DNA from: Blastococcus sp. PRF04-17
GTDB lineage: Bacteria; Actinomycetota; Actinomycetes; Mycobacteriales; Geodermatophilaceae
Length of the DNA stretch: 64,000 nt
Direction of reading: 5' to 3'
NCBI RefSeq assembly: GCF_023016265.1
Contig: NZ_CP095412.1
Coordinates: 1,736,001-1,800,000 of the forward strand
Part shown: positions 9,220 to 18,344 of the stretch, in pieces
Layout: each line of letters starts with the position of its first letter
Position numbering within the stretch: the stretch's first letter is position 1
Position numbers and translations under genes: made by a program
Notes under the pieces: generated by a model
Database searches by the model: none
Seen by the model: the letters and a program-made list of their open reading frames with translations, nothing else
What the model was told of the DNA's origin: nothing

Positions 9220-10294
9220 GGGCGTGCTGCGCCGACTGGTCGACGAGCCGGCCGGCGTGACCGACGCCGACCGCGCCCACGTCGCCGCCTGCGCGACCTG
9301 CCTGCGCGAACTGGAGGCCGCCCGCGCCGAGGCACGGCTCGTCGGCGCCGCGCTCGGCGCCGCGCGGGCCGACGACCTGGACACCGACGCGGCGTGGGCA
9401 CGGCTGTCGGCGACGACCGCGACGCCGGCTCCCGCCGTCCGGGCGGCTCCGCGGCCCGCCGCCCCGAGCCGGTGGCGGGCGGCGGTGCGCCGCCCGGCCG
9501 TGGCCGCGATCAGCGCCGTCGTGCTCGTGACGGGCGCCGGGGTGGCAGCGGCCAACGACTGGCTGCCGATCTTCCGGACCGAGCAGGTCGACCCCGTCGA
9601 GGTCTCGGCGACCGATCTGGTCGAGCTGCCCGACCTCACCGCCTACGGCGACGTCCAGATCATCGAGGAGCCCGACCCCGAGCCGGTGGCCGACGCCGAC
9701 GCCGCGAGCGAGCGCACGGGCCTCGACGTGCCGGAGGTGGGCGCGCTGCCCGACGGGGTGACCGGCGACCCGTCGTACGTCGCCGCCGGCGCCGCGAGCG
9801 GCACCTTCACCTTCAGCGCCGAGAAGGCCGCGCAGGCCGCGGCCGCCGAGGGCGAGGAGCTCCCGCCCGTGCCGCCGGGCCTCGACGGCAGCACGCTGCG
9901 CATCCAGGCCGGACCGGGTGTCGCCGCGGTCTGGTCGCAGCCGACGGGCGTGCCGACGCTGGTGGTCGCCCGCGTCGTCGCGCCCACCGTCGACTCGTCC
10001 GGCGTCCCGTTCGAGACCGTGCGCGACTACCTGCTGTCGCTCCCGGGGCTTCCCGACCGGCTGGCCGATCAGCTGAGGGACCTGTCGGAGGACGGCGGAA
10101 CGCTGCCGCTGCCCGTGCCGGCCGAACTGGTGACCGCCTCGACGGCCGACGTCGACGGGGCCGAGGCCACCGTGCTCGCCTCGCGCAACGGCCTGTTCGC
10201 CGGGGTGGTCTGGGTCGAGGACGGCGTCATGACCGGGGTCGCGGGATCGCTGAGTGCCGGCGAACTGCTGGAGGTCGCCCGTGGCCTCCGCTGA
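9203..10294 (+). CDS. Anti-sigma factor with zinc-finger (ZAS) motif and large extracytoplasmic domain
   Basis: 363 residues. The N-terminus carries H26-x3-C30-x2-C33 (HVAACATC), the zinc-binding anti-sigma motif, preceded by a short helix. A single membrane segment (AVAAISAVVLVTGAGVAAAN) lies near residues 100-120, leaving roughly 240 residues outside. The outer part is acidic and contains no domain I recognise. It overlaps the sigma gene by 17 nt and the ABC ATPase gene by 14 nt, so all four genes look like one operon. Role inferred: sequesters the ECF sigma until an envelope signal releases it. Confidence 0.85.
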   Translation: MRHPDEGVLRRLVDEPAGVTDADRAHVAACATCLRELEAARAEARLVGAALGAARADDLDTDAAWARLSATTATPAPAVRAAPRPAAPSRWRAAVRRPAVAAISAVVLVTGAGVAAANDWLPIFRTEQVDPVEVSATDLVELPDLTAYGDVQIIEEPDPEPVADADAASERTGLDVPEVGALPDGVTGDPSYVAAGAASGTFTFSAEKAAQAAAAEGEELPPVPPGLDGSTLRIQAGPGVAAVWSQPTGVPTLVVARVVAPTVDSSGVPFETVRDYLLSLPGLPDRLADQLRDLSEDGGTLPLPVPAELVTASTADVDGAEATVLASRNGLFAGVVWVEDGVMTGVAGSLSAGELLEVARGLR

Positions 10295-11261
10295 GGCGGC
10301 CACGGGGGCGGCGGCGGATCCGATCGCGGACCTGCCGCCGTCCCCCGCGGTCTGGTGCTCCGGACTGCGCAAGCGGTACGGGCGGCAGACCGCCGTCGAG
10401 GACGTCTCGTTCACCGTCGGCCGCGGGGAGGTGCTGGGCCTGCTCGGGCCCAACGGCGCCGGCAAGACCAGCGTCATCAAGATGCTGCTGGGCCTGGTCC
10501 GCCCGGACGCCGGCGAGGTGCTGCTGCTGGGCCGCCGCGCGTCGGACCCGCAGTCCCGGGCGGCCGTCGGCTACCTGCCCGAGCTGTTCCGCTACCAGCC
10601 CTGGCTGACGCCCACCGAGGTGCTGGACCTGCACGTGAAGCTGGCCCGCGCCGACATCCCGGCCGACGAGCGGCGCGACTGCCTGGCGCTGGTCGGGCTG
10701 GCCGACCGTGCCCGCGACCGGGTCGGCGGCTTCTCCAAGGGCATGCAGCAGCGGCTCGGCCTCGCCGTCGCGCTGGTCGCGCGCCCGCAGCTCGTCGTCC
10801 TCGACGAGCCGACGAGCGCACTGGACCCCATCGGCCGGGTGGACGTCCGCGACCTCGTCCTGTCGCTGAAGTCGCGCGGCGTCGCCGTGCTGCTCAACTC
10901 GCACCTGATCGGCGAGGTCGAACGGGTCTGCGACCGGGTCGTCATCCTCGACAAGGGGCGCGTGGCGGCGTCAGGCACGCTGGCCGAGCTGCTCGGCCAG
11001 CGCGAGGTCCGGCTGCGGCTGGCCGCCGTGGACGGCCGGGCCGAGCAGCGGCTCGCCGCTGCCGGCGCGCTGACCCGCAGCGGCGACTGGTTCACCGTCG
11101 CGCTCACCGCGGACGACGACGGCGTCACCGTCCCCGACCTGGTGCGCGACCTGGTCGGCCTCGGCGTCCGCGTGCACGCCGTCGAGCCGGCGCGGATCAG
11201 CCTCGAGGAGCGCCTCCTGTCGGTTCTGCGTCACGAGGAGACCGACGAGGTGGCCCGATGA
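10281..11261 (+). CDS. ABC transporter ATP-binding protein
   Basis: 326 residues from GTG 10281, which has GGAGG seven bases upstream and is preferred over the longer frame. Walker A is GLLGPNGAGKTSVIK, the signature is FSKGMQQRLGLA, Walker B is QLVVLDEPTSALD and the switch His is in LLNSHLIGEV. It resembles the CcmA/NatA-type ATPases of ABC-2 exporters. The C-terminal 80 residues form the accessory domain typical of this group. It pairs with the permease immediately downstream (ATGA overlap). Confidence 0.93.
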   Translation: MASAEAATGAAADPIADLPPSPAVWCSGLRKRYGRQTAVEDVSFTVGRGEVLGLLGPNGAGKTSVIKMLLGLVRPDAGEVLLLGRRASDPQSRAAVGYLPELFRYQPWLTPTEVLDLHVKLARADIPADERRDCLALVGLADRARDRVGGFSKGMQQRLGLAVALVARPQLVVLDEPTSALDPIGRVDVRDLVLSLKSRGVAVLLNSHLIGEVERVCDRVVILDKGRVAASGTLAELLGQREVRLRLAAVDGRAEQRLAAAGALTRSGDWFTVALTADDDGVTVPDLVRDLVGLGVRVHAVEPARISLEERLLSVLRHEETDEVAR

Positions 11262-12106
11262 TCGCGCTCACCGTGGCCGGGCTCACCCTCCGCGAGGCCC
11301 TGCGGCGCCGCGTCATCTGGGCGCTGCTGGTCCTGACCATCGGGCTGCTCGCCCTCAGTGCCTGGGGTTTCTCGAAGCTCATCGGCCTGGACACCGAGCT
11401 CGGCACGATGACCAGCGGCGAAGCCCGCCTCGTCGCCTCGCTGCTGCTCAACCTGATCATGTTCGGCTTCAGCCTCATCGCCGCGATCGGCACGGCGTTC
11501 CTCGCTGGGCCGACGCTGGCCGGGGAGGTGGAGTCGGGGCAGGCACTCGCGATCCTCGCCCGCCCGGTCCGCCGCTCCGCCGTCCTGCTCGGCAAGTGGC
11601 TGGGCCTGCTCGCCTTCGGCGGCGGATACGTCGTCCTGGCCGGGCTCGCGCAGCTCCTGGTCGTCCGTGCCGCGGTCGGCTACTGGCCGCCCGATCCGGT
11701 CGGCGGCCTCGGGCTGCTGGCCGCCCAGACCGTCGTGCTGCTCACGCTGGCCCTGCTGCTGTCCAGCGTGGTGTCACCGATGGCGTCGGGGATCATCGCC
11801 GTCGGGCTGTTCGGCGCGACCTGGGTCGCCGGTGTGGTCGGCGGGATCGGTGGCGCGCTGGGCAACGAGGGCGTCGAGCGGGTGGGCACCGTGTCGCGGA
11901 TCATCCTGCCGACCGACGGCCTGTGGCGCGGCGCGATGAACGCGTTCCAGGACCCGAGCGCCCTCATCCAGATGGGCCCGGGCGAGGGCGGGTTCCCCTT
12001 CCTCAGCGAAGCGCCCCTGACCGTGGCCTACCTGGGCTGGGCCGCGGTGTGGGTCGCGATGATCTGGGGGCTGACCGCGCTGTCGTTCCAACGCCGCGAC
12101 GTGTGA
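11258..12106 (+). CDS. ABC-2 type transporter permease
   Basis: 282-residue integral membrane protein with about six hydrophobic segments: VIWALLVLTIGLLALSAWGF, LLLNLIMFGFSLIAAIGTAFL, YVVLAGLAQLLVVRA, TVVLLTLALLLSSVV, GIIAVGLFGATWVAGVVGG and a final YLGWAAVWVAMIWGLTAL. The segment GPTLAGEVESGQALAILARPVRR is characteristic of ABC-2 permeases. The start overlaps the ATPase stop (ATGA). Exported substrate unknown. The operon context suggests an envelope-stress or antimicrobial-export role, which is inference only. Confidence 0.9.
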   Translation: MIALTVAGLTLREALRRRVIWALLVLTIGLLALSAWGFSKLIGLDTELGTMTSGEARLVASLLLNLIMFGFSLIAAIGTAFLAGPTLAGEVESGQALAILARPVRRSAVLLGKWLGLLAFGGGYVVLAGLAQLLVVRAAVGYWPPDPVGGLGLLAAQTVVLLTLALLLSSVVSPMASGIIAVGLFGATWVAGVVGGIGGALGNEGVERVGTVSRIILPTDGLWRGAMNAFQDPSALIQMGPGEGGFPFLSEAPLTVAYLGWAAVWVAMIWGLTALSFQRRDV

Positions 12107-12125
12107 GCGGTGACGCCGCTCACAC
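12101..12125. terminator. Perfect 10-bp hairpin ending the sigma/ABC operon
   Basis: GTGTGAGCGG, loop TGACG, CCGCTCACAC. The permease stop codon lies in the left arm. No U tract. Confidence 0.6.
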
Positions 12126-12179
12126 GACCGGCTCTACGTATTCAGGATCAGGGATTGGGCGACTAGCGTCTGCGGGGTC

Positions 12180-14782
12180 ATGACTCCGTTGCCGCCGCCG
12201 ACCGAATCCGCCCTCCGCCGCGCCCTGGTGCGCGCCGAGCGCGGCTCGACGCTGGACGCGGTCGAGGCCGAGACCCTGCTGCACGCCCGGGGGCTGGGTG
12301 AGGGCGAGCCGCTCGACCGGCTGCTCACCGTGGCCGGCCGGGTGCGGGACGCCGGGCTGGCCTCCGCCGGCCGGCCCGGGGTGGTGACCTACAGCCGCAA
12401 GGTGTTCATCCCGCTCACGAATCTGTGCCGCGACCGCTGCCACTACTGCACGTTCGTGACGACGCCAGGGCAGCTGCGGACGGCGGGCAAGGCTCCCTAC
12501 CTCTCCCCCGACGAGGTGCTCGAGGTGGCGCGCGCGGGTGCCGCCCTGGGGTGCAAGGAGGCGCTGTTCACCCTCGGCGACCGCCCCGAGGAGCGCTGGC
12601 CGGTCGCCCGCGAGTGGCTGGAGGCCCACGGCTTCGACTCGACGCTGGCGTACCTGCGGGCGATGGCGATCCGGGTGCTCGAGGAGACCGGACTGCTGCC
12701 CCACCTCAACCCGGGCGTGCTGTCGTGGGAGGAGATCCAGCGGCTGAAGCCGGTCGCGGCCTCGATGGGCATGATGCTCGAGACCACCGCGACGCGGCTC
12801 TGGTCGGAGCCCGGCGGCCCGCACTTCGGCAGCCCCGACAAGGAGCCCGCGGTGCGGCTGCGGGTGCTGGAGGACGCGGGGCGCTCCGCCGTCCCCTTCA
12901 CCACCGGGGTGCTGCTGGGCATCGGCGAGGACTACGCCGAGCGGGTGGAGGCCGTCCTCGCGATCCGGGCCTCGGCGCAGCGGCACGGGCACGTGCAGGA
13001 GGTCATCGTCCAGAACTTCCGGGCCAAGCCGCGGACCGCGATGCAGGCGCACGACGACCTCGAACTGCAGGAGTACGTGGCCGCCGTGGCCGTGACCCGG
13101 CTGCTGCTGGGCCCCAAGGCGCACGTGCAGGCGCCGCCGAACCTGTCGGACTCGACCGAGCTCGGCCTGCTGCTGCGGGCGGGGGTCGACGACTGGGGCG
13201 GCGTCTCGCCGCTGACGCCCGACCACGTCAACCCCGAGCGGCCGTGGCCGAACATCGACAAGCTCGCCGCGCTGTCGGCCGAGGTGGGCTTCGAGCTGCG
13301 CGAGCGGCTGGCCGCCCAGCCGCCCTACGTGCTGCAGCCGGAGCCGTGGCTGGACCCGCGGGTGCGCCCGCACGTCGCCGCGCTCGCCGGGCCGGACGGG
13401 CTCGCCGTCGAGGACCGGCTGCCCGTCGGCCGCCCCTGGCAGGAGCCGGACGAGTCGTGGAGCGCGTCGGGGCGGGTCGACCTGCACGTCGAGGTCGACA
13501 CCGTCGGGCGCACGACCGACCGGCGTTCGGACTTCGACGCGGTCTACGGCGACTGGTCGGAGCTGCGGTCGCGCACCGAGAGCGCCCGCGACGGGCACTC
13601 CACCGCGCTGAGCACCGGCGACCCCGCCGTCCGCGCGGCGCTGCGGCACGCCGAGCGGGACCCGGCGGGGCTGACCGACGCCGAGTACCTGGCGCTGCTG
13701 GGTGCCGACGGCACCGACCTGGAGGCCCTGGCGGCCCTGGCCGACGGGGTGCGCCGCGACGTCAACGGCGACGACGTCACCTACGTCGTGAACCGGAACA
13801 TCAACTTCACCAACGTCTGCTACACGGGTTGCCGGTTCTGCGCGTTCGCGCAGCGGCGCACCGATGCCGACGCGTACACGCTGTCGATGCAGCAGGTGGG
13901 CGACCGGGTGGACGAGGCCTGGGCGGCCGGCGCGACCGAGATCTGCATGCAGGGCGGCATCCACCCCGACCTGCCGGGCACGGCGTACCTCGACCTGGCG
14001 CGCGAGGTGAAGAAGCGGCAGCCCGGCATCCACCTGCACGCCTTCAGCCCGATGGAGATCGTCAACGGTGCGGCGCGGACCGGGCTGTCGTTCCGCGACT
14101 TCCTGACCGAGGCCAAGGCGGCGGGGCTCGACTCGATCCCGGGGACGGCGGCGGAGATCCTCGACGACGACGTCCGCTGGGTGCTCACCAAGGGCAAGCT
14201 GCCCACGGCCACGTGGCTGGAGATCATCCGCACGGCGCACCAGGTCGGCATCCCGACCACCTCGACGATGATGTACGGCCACGTCGACACCCCGGCGCAC
14301 TGGGTCGCGCACCTGCGCACGCTCGCCGCGCTGCAGGACGAGACCGGCGGCTTCACCGAGTTCGTGCTGCTGCCGTTCGTGCACCACAACTCGCCGATCT
14401 ACCTCGCCGGCGTCGCCCGGCCCGGGCCGACCGTCCGCGAGAACCGCGCGGTGCACGCCGTCGCGCGGCTGCTGCTGCACGGGCGGATCCCGAACATCCA
14501 GACCTCGTGGGTGAAGCTCGCCGAGGCCGGCACCAGGGCGGTCCTGCAGGGCGGCGCCAACGACCTCGGCGGCACGCTGATGGAGGAGACCATCAGCCGG
14601 ATGGCCGGCAGCGAGAACGGATCACTGAAGACCATCGCCGAGCTCGAGGCGCTCGCCGCCTCGATCGGGCGGCCGCCCGCCAGCGGACCACCGAGTACGG
14701 GACGCCGTCCGCGGAGCGCCTGGCCACCGCGCGGTCCGACGAGGGCCGCCGCCGGCTGACCCTGTCGATCACCCCGCGCTGA
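12180..14782 (+). CDS. fbiC: FbiC, F420 deazaflavin (FO) synthase, frameshifted near the C-terminus
   Basis: Fused CofG-CofH radical-SAM enzyme making 7,8-didemethyl-8-hydroxy-5-deazariboflavin, the chromophore of F420, from tyrosine and a ribityl-pyrimidine. Two CX3CX2C clusters are present: C83/C87/C90 (CRDRCHYC, CofG half) and C547/C551/C554 (CYTGCRFC, CofH half). The frame of 12180 ends at 14759 with an unusual Pro-rich tail. One base added in the CCGCCCGCC run near 14672 restores the family ending [16 protein letters not shown] and stops at 14782, giving 867 residues, the usual length. Single gene, not in an obvious operon. Confidence 0.93.
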
Positions 14783-14800
14783 GCACCCGGAGCGTCCGGC

Positions 14801-14977
14801 TCACAGGTCGGTCGCACGGGAACGGACGCCGCGCCGGGTCACCCGTTCCGCGCGACGGGCCGCGCGACGGGCCATGCGACGGGCCACGGCGACGCGGTGG
14901 GCCCGCGACTCGGCCGCGGCCTGCGCCTGCAGTTCGGCCATGCGGCCGGTGACGAGCTGGTGCTCGGGGCTGTACAT
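14801..14977 (-). CDS. Small Arg-rich hypothetical protein
   Basis: 58 residues from ATG 14977 (MYSPEHQLVTGRMAELQAQA...), preceded by a strong GGAGGAG ribosome site. An N-terminal helix is followed by a dense Arg/Ala tail (ARRMARRAARRAERVTRRG). It follows the ArsR-type regulator by 22 bp on the same strand, so they are probably co-transcribed. Small basic proteins of this kind are common in actinobacteria. No function recognised. Confidence 0.6.
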   Translation of the reverse strand: MYSPEHQLVTGRMAELQAQAAAESRAHRVAVARRMARRAARRAERVTRRGVRSRATDL

Positions 14978-14999
14978 CAGGATCTCCTCCGGGAAGGGC

Positions 15000-15596
15000 T
15001 CAGGGGCGGGCGGGGATGCCGTAGGTGAACACCAGGACGGGCTCACGCTGCTCGGTGCCGTCGTCCATGCGCTCGCGATCGCTCCAGCGGCCGAGCACCT
15101 CGCCGATCTCGCGGGACAGCTCGCCGAGCTCGCCGGCCGTCAGGTGGAGCCACTTCTCGGCGATGAACGAGGTCTCCCGCCACGGCTCGCGTTCCTCGTC
15201 CCCGGCTGCGAACCAGGCCCGGACGTGTGCGGTGTGCCGGTCGAGCGTCAGTGACTGGACGGCCTGCGCGACGGCCTCCCCCGCCGGATCGTCGGAGAGC
15301 GCCTCGCCGGACCACCGCAGCGACCGGGTCACCAGCCGCCACCAGCGCTCGCGCCGGTCCTTGGCGAGCTCGGGAGCCTCCTCGACCAGCCCGACGTCGG
15401 CCAGTGCGCGCACGTGGTGGCTGACGTTGCCGATGTTCTGGTCGGTCCGCTCCGCCAGCATGCTGGCGGTCGCCGGGCCGTGGACCTTCAGCACGTCCAT
15501 GAGCCGACGGCGGAGCGGATGGGCCAGCGCGGCCAGCACCCCTGCGTCGGTGACCTCCCGGATCTCCTGTCGCTCGCTCACGGGACCATCATGCAT
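15000..15596 (-). CDS. ArsR-type winged-helix transcriptional regulator
   Basis: About 198 residues. The winged-helix DNA-binding domain spans about residues 15-90: LAALAHPLRRRLMDVLKVHGPATASMLAERT, then recognition segment QNIGNVSHHVRALADVGLVEE. The C-terminal half (EKWLHLTAGELGELSREIGEVL) is a helical effector or dimer domain common in HTH_20-type regulators. No metal-binding Cys cluster, so this is not a classic arsenic sensor. ATG 15596 sits inside the upstream repeat array, so either the mRNA is leaderless or the true start is GTG 15581. The array suggests autoregulation. Confidence 0.85.
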   Translation of the reverse strand: MHDGPVSERQEIREVTDAGVLAALAHPLRRRLMDVLKVHGPATASMLAERTDQNIGNVSHHVRALADVGLVEEAPELAKDRRERWWRLVTRSLRWSGEALSDDPAGEAVAQAVQSLTLDRHTAHVRAWFAAGDEEREPWRETSFIAEKWLHLTAGELGELSREIGEVLGRWSDRERMDDGTEQREPVLVFTYGIPARP

Positions 15597-15630
15597 GCAC
15601 AAGAGATATTGCGCAATGCTTCTTGTGCAA
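15595..15630. promoter_or_regulatory. Three-repeat operator of the ArsR-type regulator
   Basis: Three 8-bp elements spaced exactly 14 bp apart: ATGCACAA (15595), TTGCGCAA (15609, perfect palindrome) and TTGTGCAA (15623). The outer two are near reverse complements, so the whole array is one extended dyad centred on TTGCGCAA. It covers the start region of the ArsR gene, and on the minus strand TTGCAC could serve as a -35 element. Confidence 0.6.
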
Positions 15631-15721
15631 TGTTCTCGCGAGATGACGCGCTCGGACGAGGACCTCTCCACCCGGTGAGCCGCCCTCGTCGACCCGTCGT
15701 GGCGCTGCCACGCTCCCGCTC

Positions 15722-15850
15722 ATGACGACCGCCGGACGGCTCAGCCACGCCTGGCGTGTCGTGCTGGTCCTGACCCTCGCCGCGGTCCTGGCGCCCTCGC
15801 GACCCGGCGCCTGGACTGATCGCGGGCTAGCCGCAATGCCGTTCACTTAG
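15722..15850 (+). other. Short open frame running into the insertion element (possible gene remnant)
   Basis: ATG 15722 opens a 42-residue frame with one hydrophobic segment (VVLVLTLAAVLAP) that stops inside the insertion sequence. If the element and one target copy are removed, the frame continues only as antisense of the transporter gene, so no intact ancestral product is evident. It may be a degraded exported-protein start or chance. Confidence 0.2.
15824..15833. repeat. Left 10-bp target site duplication of the insertion element
   Basis: GGGCTAGCCG, repeated exactly at 17375-17384. It contains the palindrome GGCTAGCC. Comparing bases further out breaks the match, so the duplication is exactly 10 bp. 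Confidence 0.85.
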
Positions 15851-15866
15851 GCCGCGGGTCGGCTGG

Positions 15867-17239
15867 TCAAGGGTCGGGGTCGGCGAGGACGTCGATGCTG
15901 ATGGTGATCCGGTGGCTGGGTCCGCGGAGTCGCCCGCTGGCGGTGTGCGGGGCGTAGGTGGAGATGGCTCGCTTGACCACCCGAGGGGTGTTTCGGCGGC
16001 GTCGGGCGGGCAGGAGGCTGGCCAGGACCTGGTCGCCGATGACGCCGACGAGGTCGACGCTGGTGTCGGCGATGACTCCGGCGGCCTTGACCAGCTGGTC
16101 GCGGGCGGCGCGGAGGGCGACGGTGAAACTGGCCCGGTCGGGATCGATGTCGCCGGCGGTGAGCGTTGCGTCGGTGATCGCGATCCGGAGTGCCTGGTAG
16201 GCGATCAGCCGTGCGTAGATTTCCTGCTCGAGACCGGCCGGGGTCCGCGCGCGCAGCACCCGCCCGCCGCCGATGCTCTGCTTGAGCTCGCAGTACGCGG
16301 TCTCGATCTCCCACCGCTGGTGATAGAGGCCGACGATCTCGACGGCCGGGCAGTCGGCGTCGGTCACCGTGGTGACCAGTTGGTAGGCCTCGCTGCGCCG
16401 CCGCTGGCCGGTGTCGATAGTGATCTGGGCCCGGATGACCCGAACCTCGACCTGTCCGATCCGCGATAGCCACGAGCCATCGGCGCAGCGGCGGCAGACC
16501 GGCAGCCGGCGTCCACTTTTGACCCTGATCAGCAGGTCCGCGCCGCGGTCGGCGATCTTGTCGATCAGATCCGCGGCGGCGAAGTTGCGGTCGGCCAGCA
16601 CGATCATCGGCGCGCGCATGGCCGGCACCAGGTCGGCGGCGTAGCCGGTCTCCCCGCGGCCGATCGACCCGAAGACCGCGTCGATGATCGTCCGGGTGCC
16701 GCAGGCGACCAGCGCCAGCAGCCGGACCATCGGATAGCCGGTGCCGCCGTGATGGCTGCCGCCCTTGCGGTGGACGGTCAGGTTGGCCGGGGTGTCCGGG
16801 CAGCACATCGTGGTGCCGTCGATCGCGGTGACCAGCCGGCCGCGCCACCACACGCCCTTGGTGGCCGGGCCGGCGGCCGCCCGCGGAGCAGCTCGAACAG
16901 CTTGCCCAGCGGCGCCGGCCTGATCCGGCGCCGGGCGGCGGCCAGGCCCGCCGCACTCGGCTCGGCGACCGGCAGTCCGTCCAGCCCGGCCACCAGCCGC
17001 GCCCACACCTGCCGGTAGCCGCACTCGACGAACAGCGCTCCGGCCAGCAGCAGGTACACCACAACCCGGGAGGGCAGATCGCGCACCCGCTGCTGCACGG
17101 TGTCGGTCTCGTCCAGGGCGGCGTCGACCATCTCGAACGGCACGATTTGGGTCAGCTCACCCAGATGACCCGGCGCGAACCGGTCCTCGGCGACGGTGAC
17201 CTCACGAACGACCCGACTGGTGCCAGACTGAACAGGCAA
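15867..17239 (-). CDS. IS4-family DDE transposase, frameshifted
   Basis: The N-terminal IS4 domain reads from TTG 17239 (AEDRFAPGHLGELTQIVPFEMVDAALDE..., split here by dots). The RNase H-like catalytic core carries the DDE residues in VTAIDGTTM, VLADRNFAA and HQRWEIETAYCELKQ, the last being the YREK-like signature of the family. The frames meet near 16880: upstream ends LGKLFELLRG, downstream continues GPATKGVWWRG. Adding one base in the G/C run there gives 457 residues, normal for the family. Translation start lies within a 15-bp inverted repeat. Confidence 0.88.
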
Positions 17240-17302
17240 CGGAGCTCCCGGGGAAGAGAAGCGTCTTGGCGGATGCCCCCTCTTACCGGAGCTCCGTTGC
17301 CT
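17234..17302. repeat. 15-bp inverted repeat around the transposase start codon
   Basis: AGGCAACGGAGCTCC at 17234-17248 and its exact reverse complement at 17288-17302, 39 bp apart. In the transposase mRNA this would place the GGAG ribosome site and the TTG start in a stable stem. Confidence 0.75.
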
Positions 17303-17374
17303 CTTCCTCCGCCGACACGCCGCGACAGCCGGCGTTGTTGACAGCCCGCCGCCCCGGCTAACTGAACGGCATTG

Positions 17375-17384
17375 GGGCTAGCCG
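17375..17384. repeat. Right 10-bp target site duplication
   Basis: GGGCTAGCCG, identical to 15824-15833. It includes the stop codon (TAG on the minus strand, 17378-17380) of the formate/nitrite transporter gene. Confidence 0.85.
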
Positions 17385-18220
17385 CGCTCGGCGGGCTCCT
17401 GCGCCGTGGTGGTCGTCACCGGCTGGTCCCGCAGGAACAGGTACCAGTAGGACGTCGACACGAAGAGCACGGCCCCGACCAGGTTGCCCGAGCCGGCCAG
17501 CAGCCAGTTCACGCCCGCGTCCTCCCAGCCGATCCCGGGGACGTCGGCCCAGATGGCGGCCGGGATGAAGAACATGTTGGCGACCACGTGGTCGAAGCCC
17601 ATGGCCACGAACGCCATGACCGGGAAGAAGACGGCCAGGATCTTCCCGGAGACGCTCTGCGCGGCCAGGGACATCCACACCGCCAGGCAGACCAGCCAAT
17701 TGCAGCCGACCCCGCGCAGGAAGGTCTCCCAGGCGGAGTGCCCGGTCTTGCCCTCGGCGATCCCCGCGAGTCGCTCGTAGGTGAGCAGCGAACTGCCCTC
17801 CGAGGCCGCGTCGCCGATGACGTCGGTCTGCACGGCGAGGAAGAACGCGACGAACAGCGCGCCGAGCAGGTTCCCCAGCAGTACGAGGGTCAGGTTCTTC
17901 ACGACGTCCCCGACGTCGATCCTGCCCCGCATGGCGCCGAGCGGGACCAGCATCATGTTGCCGGTCGCCAAGTCGGAGCCGGCGATCAGCACGAGGACCA
18001 GGCCGAGGGTGAAGGCCGCACCCATGAACAGCGTCGGCAGCGTGCCCCACGTGTCCGGGTCCAGCCCGGACGACACCGTGATCGCCACCAGCGCCCCGAA
18101 CGAGATGTAGGCACCGGCGAGGAACGCGCTCACCAGCACCCGATCCCAGGTCCGGTGGGTCTTCTTGCCGCCGGTCTCCGCGGCGACCTGAGCCATCTCT
18201 GCTGGTTCCCGCGCGCTCAC
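17378..18220 (-). CDS. Formate/nitrite transporter (FNT) family channel
   Basis: 280 residues from GTG 18220 (GGGAGG upstream). Six hydrophobic segments, with FNT hallmarks: LAGAYISFGALVAITVSSG, GAAFTLGLVLVLIAGSDLATGNMM (the conserved loop), NLLGALFVAFFLA, GVGCNWLVCLAVWMSLAA and FVAMGFDHVVANMFFIPAA. FNT proteins form pentameric anion channels for formate, nitrite or hydrosulfide; the substrate is not predictable here. The protein is intact: the insertion element sits on its stop codon but the duplication regenerates the stop. Natural transcription termination has been displaced by the element. Confidence 0.92.
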   Translation of the reverse strand: MSAREPAEMAQVAAETGGKKTHRTWDRVLVSAFLAGAYISFGALVAITVSSGLDPDTWGTLPTLFMGAAFTLGLVLVLIAGSDLATGNMMLVPLGAMRGRIDVGDVVKNLTLVLLGNLLGALFVAFFLAVQTDVIGDAASEGSSLLTYERLAGIAEGKTGHSAWETFLRGVGCNWLVCLAVWMSLAAQSVSGKILAVFFPVMAFVAMGFDHVVANMFFIPAAIWADVPGIGWEDAGVNWLLAGSGNLVGAVLFVSTSYWYLFLRDQPVTTTTAQEPAERG

Positions 18221-18344
18221 GAGCGCCTCCCACCAACGTCTCCGACGGGTCGAGGGCGGTACTTCCCCGTTCCGGGACGGGCCACGCCCACCCGGCGGAA
18301 GCGACCATGGCCGGCGGTGAGCCCGGGCTGGCCAGCCTCGCGTC

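Larger units (their letters stand above)
15834..17374 (-). mobile_element. IS4-family insertion sequence, 1541 bp, complete
   Basis: Both ends carry the same inverted repeat of about 17 bp with one mismatch: left CAATGCCGTTCACTTAG, right (reversed) CAATGCCGTTCAGTTAG. The CAATGCC start and roughly 10-bp duplication fit the IS4 family. A 10-bp direct duplication flanks it. Inside is one transposase gene on the minus strand and, around its start codon, a long inverted repeat. The intact ends and duplication indicate recent insertion. The transposase has one frameshift, so activity depends on whether that is a sequence error. Confidence 0.92.

Noticed and set aside
15722-15850. Gene disrupted by the insertion element
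   Set aside because: Removing the element and one target copy leaves only antisense of the transporter gene, so no sensible full product exists. Kept only as a low-confidence remnant.
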